A stretch of DNA of 12,338 bases, taken from contig JAJQHT010000103.1 of NCBI GenBank assembly GCA_021199595.1, positions 1 to 12,338 on the forward strand, written 5' to 3'. Position 1 is the stretch's first letter. The number at the start of each line of letters is the position of its first letter. This DNA is from Oscillospiraceae bacterium (GTDB lineage Bacteria; Bacillota; Clostridia; Oscillospirales; Oscillospiraceae). Position numbers and translations under genes: made by a program. This document shows positions 6,241 through 12,338 of the stretch, piece after piece. The notes beneath the pieces were generated by a model, which saw only the letters and a program-made list of their open reading frames with translations, did no database searches and was not told the origin of the DNA.

Positions 6241-6783
6241 TTAACCTAAATTGGCGCAGTATTCCAGCGCCGCGGTCACGCCCTTACATACGGCCCTGGA
6301 GGTGATTGTGGCACCGGAAAGGGCGTCGATCTCGCCGCCCTCCTTGGAGACGGAAACGGTGCCGCTCACACCGACGAACTGGGCGCGGAACGCCTCGCCC
6401 TTTTCACTGGCCTGAGAGGCCACGGCGCCGAGGCCGGCCGTCTCGCTGGAATCGGTGATAGATATGCCGGTGCAGGTGAGACTTGCGTCCACGCCAACCA
6501 TCATGGTGATGGTGCCCTGGGAGCCGCTCTCCGTCACCTCGACCACCCAGCCGCCGCCGGCGGCAGCATAGACGGAGTTAATCTCCCCGTCGTCCTCCAC
6601 CTCCAAATCGGTGTAGGAGTCAGCGGGCAGGACGGCCTGCATGGCCTCTGTGGTGGTCTCCAGCGCAATGGCTTCGATGCGGCCCGCCGTCAGCATATTG
6701 ACAAGGCCCAGCACCAGAGCCGCCACGACTGCTACCGCCAGAAGGGTCGCGCCGGGCTTCAAAAAATCACGGATCTTACTCAT
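6241..6783 (-). CDS. rnfG: Rnf electron transport complex subunit G
   Basis: This 180-residue subunit carries covalently bound FMN on the outer side of the membrane. There is one N-terminal membrane helix (residues 11-32), then the FMN-binding domain. SETAGLGAVAS (113-123) is the conserved TxGLG-type motif, and DALSGAT (153-159) fits the ApbE flavinylation motif D-x-x-S-G-A-T, with T159 as the expected attachment residue. No apbE gene is in the window, so the flavin transferase must be encoded elsewhere. The start codon overlaps the rnfD stop by 4 bases (ATGA), a common coupling arrangement. Confidence 0.96.
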   Translation of the reverse strand: MSKIRDFLKPGATLLAVAVVAALVLGLVNMLTAGRIEAIALETTTEAMQAVLPADSYTDLEVEDDGEINSVYAAAGGGWVVEVTESGSQGTITMMVGVDASLTCTGISITDSSETAGLGAVASQASEKGEAFRAQFVGVSGTVSVSKEGGEIDALSGATITSRAVCKGVTAALEYCANLG

Positions 6784-7793
6784 CCCTTAGCGTCCTCCTT
6801 TTTCTTGCCCTTGCCCAGGCCCTTTAGCTTGAGGCCCTTGCCGGGAACGCCGAAGCGCCGGGGCGCGGTATTTTTGTCTATCATCCAGACAGTCAGGTTC
6901 ATAATCAGGATAGCATAGCTGACGCCCTCGGGATAGGAGCCGAAGTAGCGAATCAGCACAGTGATAAGGCCGCAGCCAATGCCGTATATGACCTGGCCCT
7001 TGGGCGTCACAGGGCTGGTGCAATAGTCCGTCGCCATGAAGATGGCGCCCAGCAGCAGACCGCCGGAGAGGATATTCTGGAGCATCCAGAGGAGGTTGTT
7101 GTTCCCGCGGGGGAAGATGAAGGTCACGACCGCCACGGTGAGGATATAGCTCAGCGGAATGCGCAGGGAGATGACCTTCCGCGCCACGAGATAGGCCCCG
7201 CCCAGCAGCAGCGCGATGGAGCAGACCTCGCCCACGCAGCCGCCGGTGTTGCCGAGCAGCATTGCGCCGATGCCTGTGGAGGAGAGAGTCCCCTGATGCA
7301 GAGAGGCCAACGGAGTGGCATAGGTGGCGGCATCTGCCACGGATTCAAAGTTCGCCGCCTTCCAGGAGGTCATAAGCGCCGCATAGGATGCGACCAGGAA
7401 GGCACGGCCCGCCAGCGCGGGGTTCAGGAAGTTCTTGCCCAGGCCGCCGAACAGCTGCTTTACAATGATAATGGCGAAAAACGCGCCAATCACCGGCAGC
7501 CACCAGGGGGCCGTAGTGGGCAGGGTATAGGCCAGCAGAACGCCGGTCACAACCGCAGAGAGGTCGCCCACAGTGTTGGGCTTTTTCATCAGCTTGCGGT
7601 AAAGGAACTCAAATACCACACAGGAGACCACGGACACGGCGGTTAGCACCAGCGGCCAGACCCCGAACAAAATCAGGGACGCCACCAGCGCCGGAGCCAG
7701 CGCAATCAACACGTCCAGCATGATAGCCTTAGTGTCCCTCGGCGTGCGGATATGGGGAGAGGAGGACACGATGAGCTTTCTTGTTTCTTCCAT
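6780..7793 (-). CDS. rnfD: Rnf electron transport complex subunit D
   Basis: The 337-residue polytopic membrane protein is homologous to NqrB and is the main membrane flavoprotein of the complex. The N-terminus VSSSPHIRTPRDTKAIMLDV is characteristic of the family. GKNFLNPALAGRAFL (residues 119-133) is the strongly conserved central loop. The expected covalent FMN site is in DAATYAT (154-160), followed by PLASL; T160 is the likely flavinylated residue, although the motif has Tyr where many family members have Gly or Ser. A late conserved block is FMATDYCTSPVTPKGQ. The C-terminus is lysine rich. Only 1 base separates it from rnfC, and GGAGG about a dozen bases upstream of the ATG lies within the end of rnfC. 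Confidence 0.97.
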   Translation of the reverse strand: MEETRKLIVSSSPHIRTPRDTKAIMLDVLIALAPALVASLILFGVWPLVLTAVSVVSCVVFEFLYRKLMKKPNTVGDLSAVVTGVLLAYTLPTTAPWWLPVIGAFFAIIIVKQLFGGLGKNFLNPALAGRAFLVASYAALMTSWKAANFESVADAATYATPLASLHQGTLSSTGIGAMLLGNTGGCVGEVCSIALLLGGAYLVARKVISLRIPLSYILTVAVVTFIFPRGNNNLLWMLQNILSGGLLLGAIFMATDYCTSPVTPKGQVIYGIGCGLITVLIRYFGSYPEGVSYAILIMNLTVWMIDKNTAPRRFGVPGKGLKLKGLGKGKKKEDAKG

Positions 7794-7794
7794 C

Positions 7795-9177
7795 TTACTT
7801 CTTCTCCTCCTTCTTGTCTGCGGCGGCCTCCGCTTTGGCCTTCTCCGCTTCCTCCTTGGCCCTCAGGGCGGCGTTATAGGCCTGAAGCTTTGCCTTGCCG
7901 GTCTTGAAGGCATGGGTCAGATGCAGGCGGCCCGGGCAGATATAGGTGCAGGCGCCGCACTCCACGCAGTCTGTAATATTCAGCTTTTGCAGCATCTCCA
8001 AATCACCCTTTTCCTCATACATATAAAGATAGATGGGCTGGAGATTCATGGGGCAGGCGTCGATGCACTGGCCGCAGCGGATGCAGGTGGGATTTTCGAT
8101 GTTGCGATCCTCATCCTCCGCAAAGGCCAGCAGGGCCGCGGTGCCCTTGCCGCAGGGAACAGCCAGGTCATACTGGGCAATACCCATCATGGGGCCGCCC
8201 ATGATGATTTTCCACGGCTCCTTGGCAAAGCCGCCGGTCTGCTCGAACACCCACTCCATAGAGGTGCCGACGCGCACCTTGACGTTCTTGGGCTGGGCGA
8301 TGGCGGAGCCGGAAACGGTGACGACGCGCTCAATGGCGGGCCAGCCCTCATAGCAGGCGCGATACACGCTGTAGGAGGTGAAGGTGTTGAACACGGCGCA
8401 GCCCACCTGAGCAGGCAGACCGCCGGGAGGCACCTCCCGCCCGGTAATGGTCTTGATGAGCGTTTTTTCAGCGCCCTGGGGATACTGGCATTTCAGGGGA
8501 ACAATCTCGATCCCCATGGCCTTCGCGCCCTTGAAATTCAGCAGGTCGATGGCGAACTTCTTGTTCAGCTCGATGCCAAAATAGGCGTGATCCACCTTAC
8601 AGGCCCGCATGATAAGCTCAATGCCCTTGAGCAGCTCGTCCGGGTGCTCCAGCATGGTGCGGTGGTCGCTGGTTATGTACGGCTCACATTCCGCGCCGTT
8701 GATGATGACGGTGTCCACCTTGCCCCAGCCGCTTGTAATTTTGAAGGCGGTGGGGAACGTGGCGCCGCCCATGCCGACGATGCCGGCCTCCCGAATCAGC
8801 TCCGCGATCTGCTCCGGGCTTTCCAGTGCTTCCGCCGGGGCGGGGAACATATCCTCCGCCGGAGTGTCCTTGAAATCGTTTTCAATGATAACGGCTGTGA
8901 CCATATTGCCAAGATTATTGAGCCGCGGCTCGATGGCTATGACCTTGCCGGAGACGGAGGCGTGTACCGGCGCGGACACAGGCGCCTTGGCTTCGCCGAT
9001 TTTCTGGCCCAGCTTTACCTGATCGCCGACCGCGACCAGCGGCGTACACGGCGCGCCGATGTGCTGGGACATGGGGATGACCACCTGAGCCGGCTGTGGG
9101 ATGGTGGAGATCGCCGCTTCGTTGGAGGGTGCTTTTTTATCGTTTGGATGCACCCCGCCATGGGTCTTAAAGAGCAT
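7795..9177 (-). CDS. rnfC: Rnf electron transport complex subunit C
   Basis: RnfC is the peripheral subunit that passes electrons to NAD+. With the start at 9177 it has 460 residues, the usual short clostridial form. Visible elements are the N-terminal FKTHGGVHP, a barrel-sandwich/biotinyl-like region with SAPVHASVSGKV (about residues 68-79), a glycine-rich nucleotide-binding loop GIVGMGGATFPTAFK (132-146), the flavin-associated NGAECEPYITSD (160-171), and two ferredoxin clusters CIRCGQCIDACP (365-376) and CVECGACTYICP (404-415). The C-terminus is a Lys/Glu/Ala tail, likely a charged helix. ATG 9177 is preferred to GTG 9186 and ATG 9183, because AGAGG at 9186-9190 overlaps or touches those and stands 8 bases from 9177. 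It is the first gene of the operon. Confidence 0.96.
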   Translation of the reverse strand: MLFKTHGGVHPNDKKAPSNEAAISTIPQPAQVVIPMSQHIGAPCTPLVAVGDQVKLGQKIGEAKAPVSAPVHASVSGKVIAIEPRLNNLGNMVTAVIIENDFKDTPAEDMFPAPAEALESPEQIAELIREAGIVGMGGATFPTAFKITSGWGKVDTVIINGAECEPYITSDHRTMLEHPDELLKGIELIMRACKVDHAYFGIELNKKFAIDLLNFKGAKAMGIEIVPLKCQYPQGAEKTLIKTITGREVPPGGLPAQVGCAVFNTFTSYSVYRACYEGWPAIERVVTVSGSAIAQPKNVKVRVGTSMEWVFEQTGGFAKEPWKIIMGGPMMGIAQYDLAVPCGKGTAALLAFAEDEDRNIENPTCIRCGQCIDACPMNLQPIYLYMYEEKGDLEMLQKLNITDCVECGACTYICPGRLHLTHAFKTGKAKLQAYNAALRAKEEAEKAKAEAAADKKEEKK

Positions 9178-9185
9178 GAGCATCA

Positions 9186-9190
9186 CCTCT
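9186..9190 (-). promoter_or_regulatory. Ribosome binding site deciding the rnfC start
   Basis: AGAGG on the minus strand lies 8 bases before the ATG at 9177, an ideal distance. It overlaps the GTG at 9186 and is only 2 bases from the ATG at 9183, so the longer forms are unlikely. Confidence 0.75.
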
Positions 9191-9210
9191 GCTTAATTTT
9201 ATACTTATCT

Positions 9211-9239
9211 ATAATAGCATAAGTTGTCCCCGGTGTCCA
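9211..9239 (-). promoter_or_regulatory. Predicted promoter of the rnf operon
   Basis: On the minus strand TGGACA (9239-9234, one mismatch to TTGACA) is followed by a 17-base spacer and TATTAT (9216-9211), preceded by TGC, an extended -10. Transcription would start near 9204, leaving a short leader of about 27 bases before rnfC. Confidence 0.75.
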
Positions 9240-9243
9240 CAAC
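9223..9243. promoter_or_regulatory. Inverted repeat across the -35 box of the rnf promoter
   Basis: GTTGT (9223-9227) and ACAAC (9239-9243) form a 5-base inverted repeat with an 11-base gap that covers the -35 hexamer. The half-sites resemble those of the redox regulator Rex (TTGTG-N8-CACAA), but the spacing is one base too long and one half lacks the G, so I call it only a possible operator. Confidence 0.25.
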
Positions 9244-9327
9244 ATTATCCACCAAAAAAGGCAGTTTGCGGTGCAAAAAAGTTCATATTTCTTTGGCGTT
9301 TTGCGGGATGCTGTGGGGTTACAACGG

Positions 9328-9356
9328 TTGCATACGGGCTGTAAATTTGATATAAT
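9328..9356 (+). promoter_or_regulatory. Predicted promoter of the GH2 operon
   Basis: TTGCAT (9328-9333), a 17-base spacer and a perfect TATAAT (9351-9356) preceded by TGA, an extended -10. It diverges from the rnf promoter about 90 bases away and would give a leader of about 150 bases before the GH2 start. Confidence 0.75.
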
Positions 9357-9363
9357 ATTTACA
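9340..9363. promoter_or_regulatory. Inverted repeat enclosing the -10 box of the GH2 promoter
   Basis: TGTAAAT (9340-9346) and ATTTACA (9357-9363) are perfect reverse complements separated by 10 bases that contain the TATAAT. A dimeric repressor bound here would block the promoter. The half-sites do not identify a regulator family with confidence. Confidence 0.5.
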
Positions 9364-9372
9364 AAAGAAAGC

Positions 9373-9408
9373 ACGGCGGCGCAGGACATGGAAAAGATGT
9401 CTGGCCGT
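9373..9408 (+). other. Possible stem-loop in the GH2 leader
   Basis: ACGGC (9373-9377) can pair with GCCGT (9404-9408) and, inside it, GACAT (9385-9389) with ATGTC (9397-9401), separated by an uneven internal loop. No T run follows and it matches no RNA family I recognise. It is the only evident structure in the leader. Confidence 0.3.
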
Positions 9409-9421
9409 CTGTTGCAGGGTG

Positions 9422-9430
9422 TGATATAAT
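9422..9430 (+). promoter_or_regulatory. Second extended -10 element before the GH2 gene
   Basis: TGA followed by a perfect TATAAT (9425-9430) repeats the -10 context of the upstream promoter. No good -35 box lies 17 bases before it, so it would depend on the extended -10 alone. Confidence 0.35.
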
Positions 9431-9439
9431 GGCTATAGC

Positions 9440-9456
9440 ATATCATCTCATGATAT
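9440..9456. promoter_or_regulatory. Inverted repeat just downstream of the second -10 element
   Basis: ATATCAT (9440-9446) and ATGATAT (9450-9456) are perfect reverse complements with a 3-base gap. The site lies 10-26 bases after the second -10 box, a classic operator position, and about 60 bases before the start codon. Confidence 0.45.
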
Positions 9457-9503
9457 ATCCGCCACGACAGACATACCGTGTTTCGGCCCGGCCGGGCCAT
9501 GCG

Positions 9504-9509
9504 AGGAGG
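9504..9509 (+). promoter_or_regulatory. Ribosome binding site of the GH2 gene
   Basis: AGGAGG, 7 bases before the ATG at 9517, fixes that start and argues against the in-frame GTG at 9478 and ATG at 9499. Confidence 0.9.
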
Positions 9510-9516
9510 TTTTCAT

Positions 9517-11139
9517 ATGTTCGACGAATACCCCCGCCCACAGATGGAGCGGGCGAATTGGCTCAACCTTTGCGGCCGCTGGGATTATGCCATCACACAG
9601 ACCGCCCAGCCTCCCTTCCGCTGGGACGGGCAGATACAGATTCCCTTCTCCCCTGAGGCCCCTGCCTCCGGCGTGAGCCGCCAGGTTGGGCCAGAGGACT
9701 TTCTGTGGTACCACCGCACACTGGACATCCCCTGGGCGGGTGATCGGGTGCTGCTTCACTTCGGGGCCGTGGATCAGCAGGCCGTCGTCTGGTGCAACGG
9801 CAGGGAGGTCGGCTCCCACATCGGAGGCTATACTCCCTACACGGTAGACATCCCGGAGGCGCTGGACCGCGCCCGCCAGGGGGAGCTTCTTGTCTGCGTG
9901 CGGGACGGCACCGCCCAATCTGGCCTCGCGAGAGGCAAGCAGCGGCTGCGCCCCGGCAGCATCTGGTATTCCGCCCAGAGCGGCATATGGCAGCCCGTCT
10001 GGGCCGAGACGGTTCCGGCGGAATATATCGAGCGGCTGCGCGTCACGCCGGACTACGACAACGCCTCCGTCACCATAGAGGTACTGCCCCAGGGCACTGT
10101 ACACTTCCGGGGCGAGGACTATGAAAGCCCCGCCTGCATCCCCATTCCGGATTTTGTCCCCTGGACGCCGGAGAACCCCCACCTGTACGGCTTCACCGCC
10201 TCCCTGGGGAACGATTTGGTGAAGGGCTATTTCGCCATGCGGAAATTCTCCGTAGAGGACGGAAAGCTGTACCTTAATAACCAGCCCTATTTCCACAACG
10301 GCATTCTCGACCAGGGCTATAACCAGGCGGGGCTTTACACCTACCCCTCCGACCAGGCCATGATAGACGACATCCAGCTCGCCAAGGACATGGGCTTCAA
10401 CACCCTCCGCAAGCACGTGAAAGTGGAGCCTCTGCGCTGGTATTACCACTGCGACCGCATCGGAATGCTGGTCTGGCAGGATATGCCGAACGGCGGCACC
10501 GTTTATAACCGCGCGGTGACGGCCATGCCCGTGCTGACCGGCGGCTCCGCCATGCGGGATGACCGCTATAAGACTCTCGGGCGGCGGGACGCCGCCGGCC
10601 GCGCCCAGTTCATGACCGAGCTGCGGGAGATGATAGACACGCTCTACAACTGCCCCTGCATCGCCATGTGGGTTCTCTTTAACGAGGGCTGGGGTCAGTT
10701 CGACGCGGCCAAGGCGCTGGAATACGTGCAGGAGCTGGACGGCACCCGCACCATCGACCACGCAAGCGGCTGGTTCGACCAGGGCGTCGGACAAGTGCAG
10801 AGTCTGCACGTCTACTTCCGCAAATACCGCTACCAGCCGGACGACAAAGGCCGGGCCGTGCTGCTCAGCGAGTTTGGCGGCTACAACCTCAGTGTCTCCG
10901 GCCACACCTGGAACAACAAGGATTTCGGCTATAACAGCTGCATCAGTCCCAAGGATTTGGAGGTAAAGCTCCGCCAGCTGTATAACAAGGAAATCACCCC
11001 CGCCAGACGCGCCGGTCTGGCCGCCGCCATCTACACCCAGCTGACCGACGTGGAGGAGGAGCTGAACGGGCTTGTCACCTATGACCGACAGGTGCTGAAG
11101 CTTCCCCCGGAGGTCGTGCGGCAGATCGTGTCCAACTGA
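9517..11139 (+). CDS. Glycoside hydrolase family 2 protein (beta-galactosidase/glucuronidase superfamily)
   Basis: The 540-residue product has the GH2 layout: an N-terminal sugar-binding jelly roll (about residues 10-165, ending in GIWQPVWAE), a short and poorly conserved immunoglobulin-like middle (about 168-248), and a TIM barrel. The retaining catalytic pair is visible: E390 in LFNEGWGQ is the acid/base and E452 in LLSEFGGY is the nucleophile. After the nucleophile come WNNKDFGYN and AAIYTQLTDVEEELNGLVTYDR, which are usual for the short GH2 group of Firmicutes. There is no signal peptide, so the enzyme is cytoplasmic and probably acts on imported glycosides. The substrate cannot be read from sequence. 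At 540 residues it is shorter than E. coli GUS (about 600), mainly through the reduced middle domain. It is the first gene of a three-gene operon behind two possible operators. Confidence 0.93.
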   Translation: MFDEYPRPQMERANWLNLCGRWDYAITQTAQPPFRWDGQIQIPFSPEAPASGVSRQVGPEDFLWYHRTLDIPWAGDRVLLHFGAVDQQAVVWCNGREVGSHIGGYTPYTVDIPEALDRARQGELLVCVRDGTAQSGLARGKQRLRPGSIWYSAQSGIWQPVWAETVPAEYIERLRVTPDYDNASVTIEVLPQGTVHFRGEDYESPACIPIPDFVPWTPENPHLYGFTASLGNDLVKGYFAMRKFSVEDGKLYLNNQPYFHNGILDQGYNQAGLYTYPSDQAMIDDIQLAKDMGFNTLRKHVKVEPLRWYYHCDRIGMLVWQDMPNGGTVYNRAVTAMPVLTGGSAMRDDRYKTLGRRDAAGRAQFMTELREMIDTLYNCPCIAMWVLFNEGWGQFDAAKALEYVQELDGTRTIDHASGWFDQGVGQVQSLHVYFRKYRYQPDDKGRAVLLSEFGGYNLSVSGHTWNNKDFGYNSCISPKDLEVKLRQLYNKEITPARRAGLAAAIYTQLTDVEEELNGLVTYDRQVLKLPPEVVRQIVSN

Positions 11140-11149
11140 GGGGCCTGAT

Positions 11150-11359
11150 ATGGCGGAAAAGAACGGCAAAAACCAGAAAGAAAAAAAGAAAAAAGGCGGC
11201 AGTCAGTTTGTCAGCTATAAATCCATGGGCCTGATTGCCGGGCTTATCTTCGGCGCGGCCTACGGCGTGGTGCTGGACAACTATGGAATCGGCATACCGC
11301 TGGGCGTTTGCATGGGCGTTTGCATCGGGGCTGTTTTGGACGGCCAGAAAAGAAGATAA
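11150..11359 (+). CDS. Small glycine-zipper membrane protein with internal duplication
   Basis: The 69-residue product starts 10 bases after the GH2 stop, with AGGGG at about 11139-11143 as ribosome binding site. Residues 1-17 are strongly basic (KEKKKKGG), which would keep the N-terminus inside. Two hydrophobic segments follow (about 27-42 and 46-63). Each has the same pattern: G27-x3-G31-x3-G35-x3-G39-x-V-L-D43 and G48-x3-G52-x3-G56-x3-G60-x-V-L-D64, an exact 21-residue duplication of a glycine zipper, a motif for close helix packing and oligomers. Similar short glycine-zipper proteins occur in other Firmicutes, but no function is known to me. It ends GQKRR. It is probably an oligomeric membrane peptide; a link to the glycosidase or thioesterase is not evident. 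Confidence 0.8.
   Translation: MAEKNGKNQKEKKKKGGSQFVSYKSMGLIAGLIFGAAYGVVLDNYGIGIPLGVCMGVCIGAVLDGQKRR
11302..11325 (+). repeat. Perfect 12-base tandem duplication inside the glycine-zipper gene
   Basis: GGGCGTTTGCAT occurs at 11302-11313 and again at 11314-11325. It encodes the repeated Gly-Val-Cys of the second zipper and keeps the frame, so it looks like a recent in-frame slippage or duplication event. Confidence 0.9.
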
Positions 11360-11375
11360 GAGCGCTTACCTTAAC

Positions 11376-12101
11376 ATGAACATCATAAATAGAGACAGAC
11401 TGCTATACGAGAAAAAATTCGACGTCGCCATGCGGGACTGCGATATGTTCCGGCGGCTGAAGCCCTCCGCCCTGCTGACCATGTTCCAGGACTGCTCCGA
11501 GGATCTGACCGAGCATTGGGGTGTGGGGCTTGACCGTATGCTGGACAGCGGCCTCATCTGGGTCGTGGCCCGGGCGAGCTGCCAGGTGAAGGAGCTGCCC
11601 CGCCATGGTCAGCCCGTGGCCTTTCGGGGCTGGGCCGGACGGAGCCGCATGGGGATATACCCCTATCAGTACCACATCGAGGACGAGGCGGGCCGGGAGC
11701 TTATCACAGGAAGCTCCCTCTGGACATTGGCCGACTGCCAGACCCATTCCATGATGGGCCGGAATGTGCCGCGGCTGGAGCTGCCAAGTCCGGAGGGGCC
11801 GGACGCCGCCCTGCCGAAAATGCCCTATATCCCTAGCCCCAAGGACTTTGAGACCGTCCGCCGCCGGGTGCTATACAGCGAGACGGACATAAACGGTCAT
11901 CTGACCAACGCCAAATACATGGATTGGGTGTGCGACCTGGCTCCCCAGGAATTTCACAAAGCCCACCCCATCACCGGCCTGCGCATAGATTATCGGGCCG
12001 AATGCCGCCCCGGCGAGGACATCCCCCTGGACTGGGCCATGGACGACACCCGCCTCCTATGCCGCAGCGAAGGCCGATTTGCGGCGGCGGTATTTTTCTA
12101 A
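11376..12101 (+). CDS. Acyl-ACP thioesterase (FatA/FatB family, bacterial)
   Basis: The 241-residue protein matches bacterial acyl-ACP thioesterases, a double hot-dog fold. The N-terminal half has FDVAMRDCDMFRRLKPSALL (residues 15-34) and the later TGSSLWTLAD (111-120), which corresponds to the conserved substrate-channel strand. The second half has ETDINGHLTNAKYMDWV (169-185): D171, N173, H175 and N178 match the catalytic D-x-N-x-H-x-x-N signature of plant and bacterial enzymes. These release fatty acids from acyl carrier protein in the cytoplasm, ending fatty acid synthesis. Chain length cannot be told. The ATG at 11376 is 16 bases after the zipper gene, with only a weak purine-rich AAGATAAGAG upstream; no other in-frame start gives the family N-terminus. 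It is the last gene of the operon. Confidence 0.9.
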   Translation: MNIINRDRLLYEKKFDVAMRDCDMFRRLKPSALLTMFQDCSEDLTEHWGVGLDRMLDSGLIWVVARASCQVKELPRHGQPVAFRGWAGRSRMGIYPYQYHIEDEAGRELITGSSLWTLADCQTHSMMGRNVPRLELPSPEGPDAALPKMPYIPSPKDFETVRRRVLYSETDINGHLTNAKYMDWVCDLAPQEFHKAHPITGLRIDYRAECRPGEDIPLDWAMDDTRLLCRSEGRFAAAVFF

Positions 12102-12128
12102 AAATAACAACTGGCGCGATATATTACG

Positions 12129-12172
12129 AAAAGAGGTTTGGAAGCCGGAAACGGCTGCCGAACCTCTTTTTT
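12129..12172. terminator. Bidirectional terminator between the thioesterase gene and the converging gene
   Basis: AAAAGAGGTT (12129-12138) pairs with AACCTCTTTT (12161-12170), extended by TGG/CCG pairs and an inner AGCCG/CGGCT stem (12143-12147, 12152-12156) closed by a GAAA loop. Six T end the plus-strand read (12167-12172) and four A precede the stem, giving TTTT on minus. It can therefore end both transcripts, more strongly on plus. Confidence 0.88.
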
Positions 12173-12191
12173 GAAATATGCTTTTCAGGGG

Positions 12192-12338
12192 TCAGCCCTT
12201 CAAATAGGTCGCCAGGCTGAAATAGGCGTTTGCCCGGCTGTAATTGGCGCTGAGCTGGGCATATTGGGCAGCCTCCAGGGTGTGCTGCTCCGTCTGCCGC
12301 AGGGAGGAGAGCATATTGTTGTTTTGCTCAATGGTTCG
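12192..12338 (-). CDS. C-terminal end of an unrecognised protein (partial)
   Basis: An open frame enters from the right edge on the minus strand and ends at TGA (12194-12192), giving the last 48 residues of a longer protein. It is mostly helical, rich in Gln, Asn, Ala and Tyr (QYAQLSANYSRANAYFSLATYLKG at the end), with no cysteine and no membrane span. It converges on the terminator at 12129-12172 with normal spacing, which supports it being a real gene end. I do not recognise the family; the heptad-like Ala/Leu/Tyr spacing suggests a helical bundle or coiled coil. Confidence 0.65.
   Translation of the reverse strand, partial: RTIEQNNNMLSSLRQTEQHTLEAAQYAQLSANYSRANAYFSLATYLKG

Noticed and set aside
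7720-9222. Open frame of 500 codons on the plus strand opposite rnfC
   Set aside because: It is exactly antisense to rnfC and the start of rnfD, has no recognisable domain, and its composition (Gly, Ala, His, Leu, Asp) is what a GC-rich coding strand gives on its complement.
9234-9254. DnaA-box-like sequences (TTATCCACC and TGTCCACAA) as part of a replication origin
   Set aside because: Only two imperfect 9-mers are present, with no dnaA, dnaN, AT-rich unwinding region or further boxes; they fall in the rnf promoter region.
9388-9429. 13-codon frame in the GH2 leader as a leader peptide
   Set aside because: It has no ribosome binding site and no run of regulatory codons or attenuator downstream.
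9448-11169. Open frame of 573 codons on the minus strand opposite the GH2 gene
   Set aside because: It mirrors a gene with clear catalytic motifs and a perfect ribosome binding site; the minus frame has no motif and comes from high third-position GC.
11235-11375. N-terminal extension of the thioesterase into the glycine-zipper gene
   Set aside because: The extra residues are an out-of-frame reading of the zipper gene (Trp- and Ala-rich) and are absent from the family; the ATG at 11376 gives the expected start and length.

Overview
The window is about 12.3 kb of GC-rich DNA with tightly packed, Shine-Dalgarno-led genes. Three things together point to an anaerobic, probably gut, Clostridia member, and I would guess a butyrate-forming Oscillospiraceae relative (Oscillibacter/Flavonifractor-like). 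They are a clostridial-order Rnf operon (rnfCDGEAB), a thiolase, and a tetrahydrofolate riboswitch in front of an ECF-type folate transporter subunit. The taxon is inferred from gene content, not from a marker gene.

Layout. (1) Positions 1-663: the 3' end of a thiolase gene and its strong terminator. (2) Positions 684-3018, plus strand: a promoter, a THF-II-free classical THF riboswitch whose closing helix touches the ribosome binding site, then folT, ruvX (overlapping folT by 4 nt), a DUF1015 gene and a possible 30-residue membrane peptide, closed by a terminator at 3021-3058. (3) Positions 3083-4042, minus strand: a single gene for an E2/CAT-fold acyltransferase-like protein with its own promoter, a 5' hairpin and an upstream palindrome. 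(4) Positions 4101-9239, minus strand: the complete rnfC-D-G-E-A-B operon, with a good extended -10 promoter at 9211-9239 and a terminator at 4101-4132. (5) Positions 9328-12101, plus strand: a divergent operon with a GH2 glycosidase, a 69-residue glycine-zipper membrane protein built from an exact-spacing internal duplication, and an acyl-ACP thioesterase. Its leader holds two inverted repeats, one of them enclosing the -10 box. (6) Positions 12192-12338: the 3' end of an unrecognised minus-strand gene that converges on a shared terminator.

How the genes work together. Rnf is a membrane ferredoxin:NAD+ oxidoreductase that pumps Na+ or H+. In butyrate formers it uses reduced ferredoxin made by electron bifurcation, and the thiolase catalyses the first carbon-joining step of that pathway, so both fit an energy metabolism based on crotonyl-CoA reduction (the Bcd/Etf genes are not in the window). 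Folate uptake is controlled by intracellular reduced folate through the riboswitch, and ruvX and the DUF1015 gene appear to be carried on the same transcript. The glycosidase, the zipper protein and the thioesterase share a transcript without an obvious common pathway.

I found no mobile element, tRNA, rRNA or CRISPR array. The least explained items are the His-less acyltransferase-like protein, the duplicated glycine-zipper protein, the two palindromes in the glycosidase leader, and the 30-residue membrane peptide candidate.
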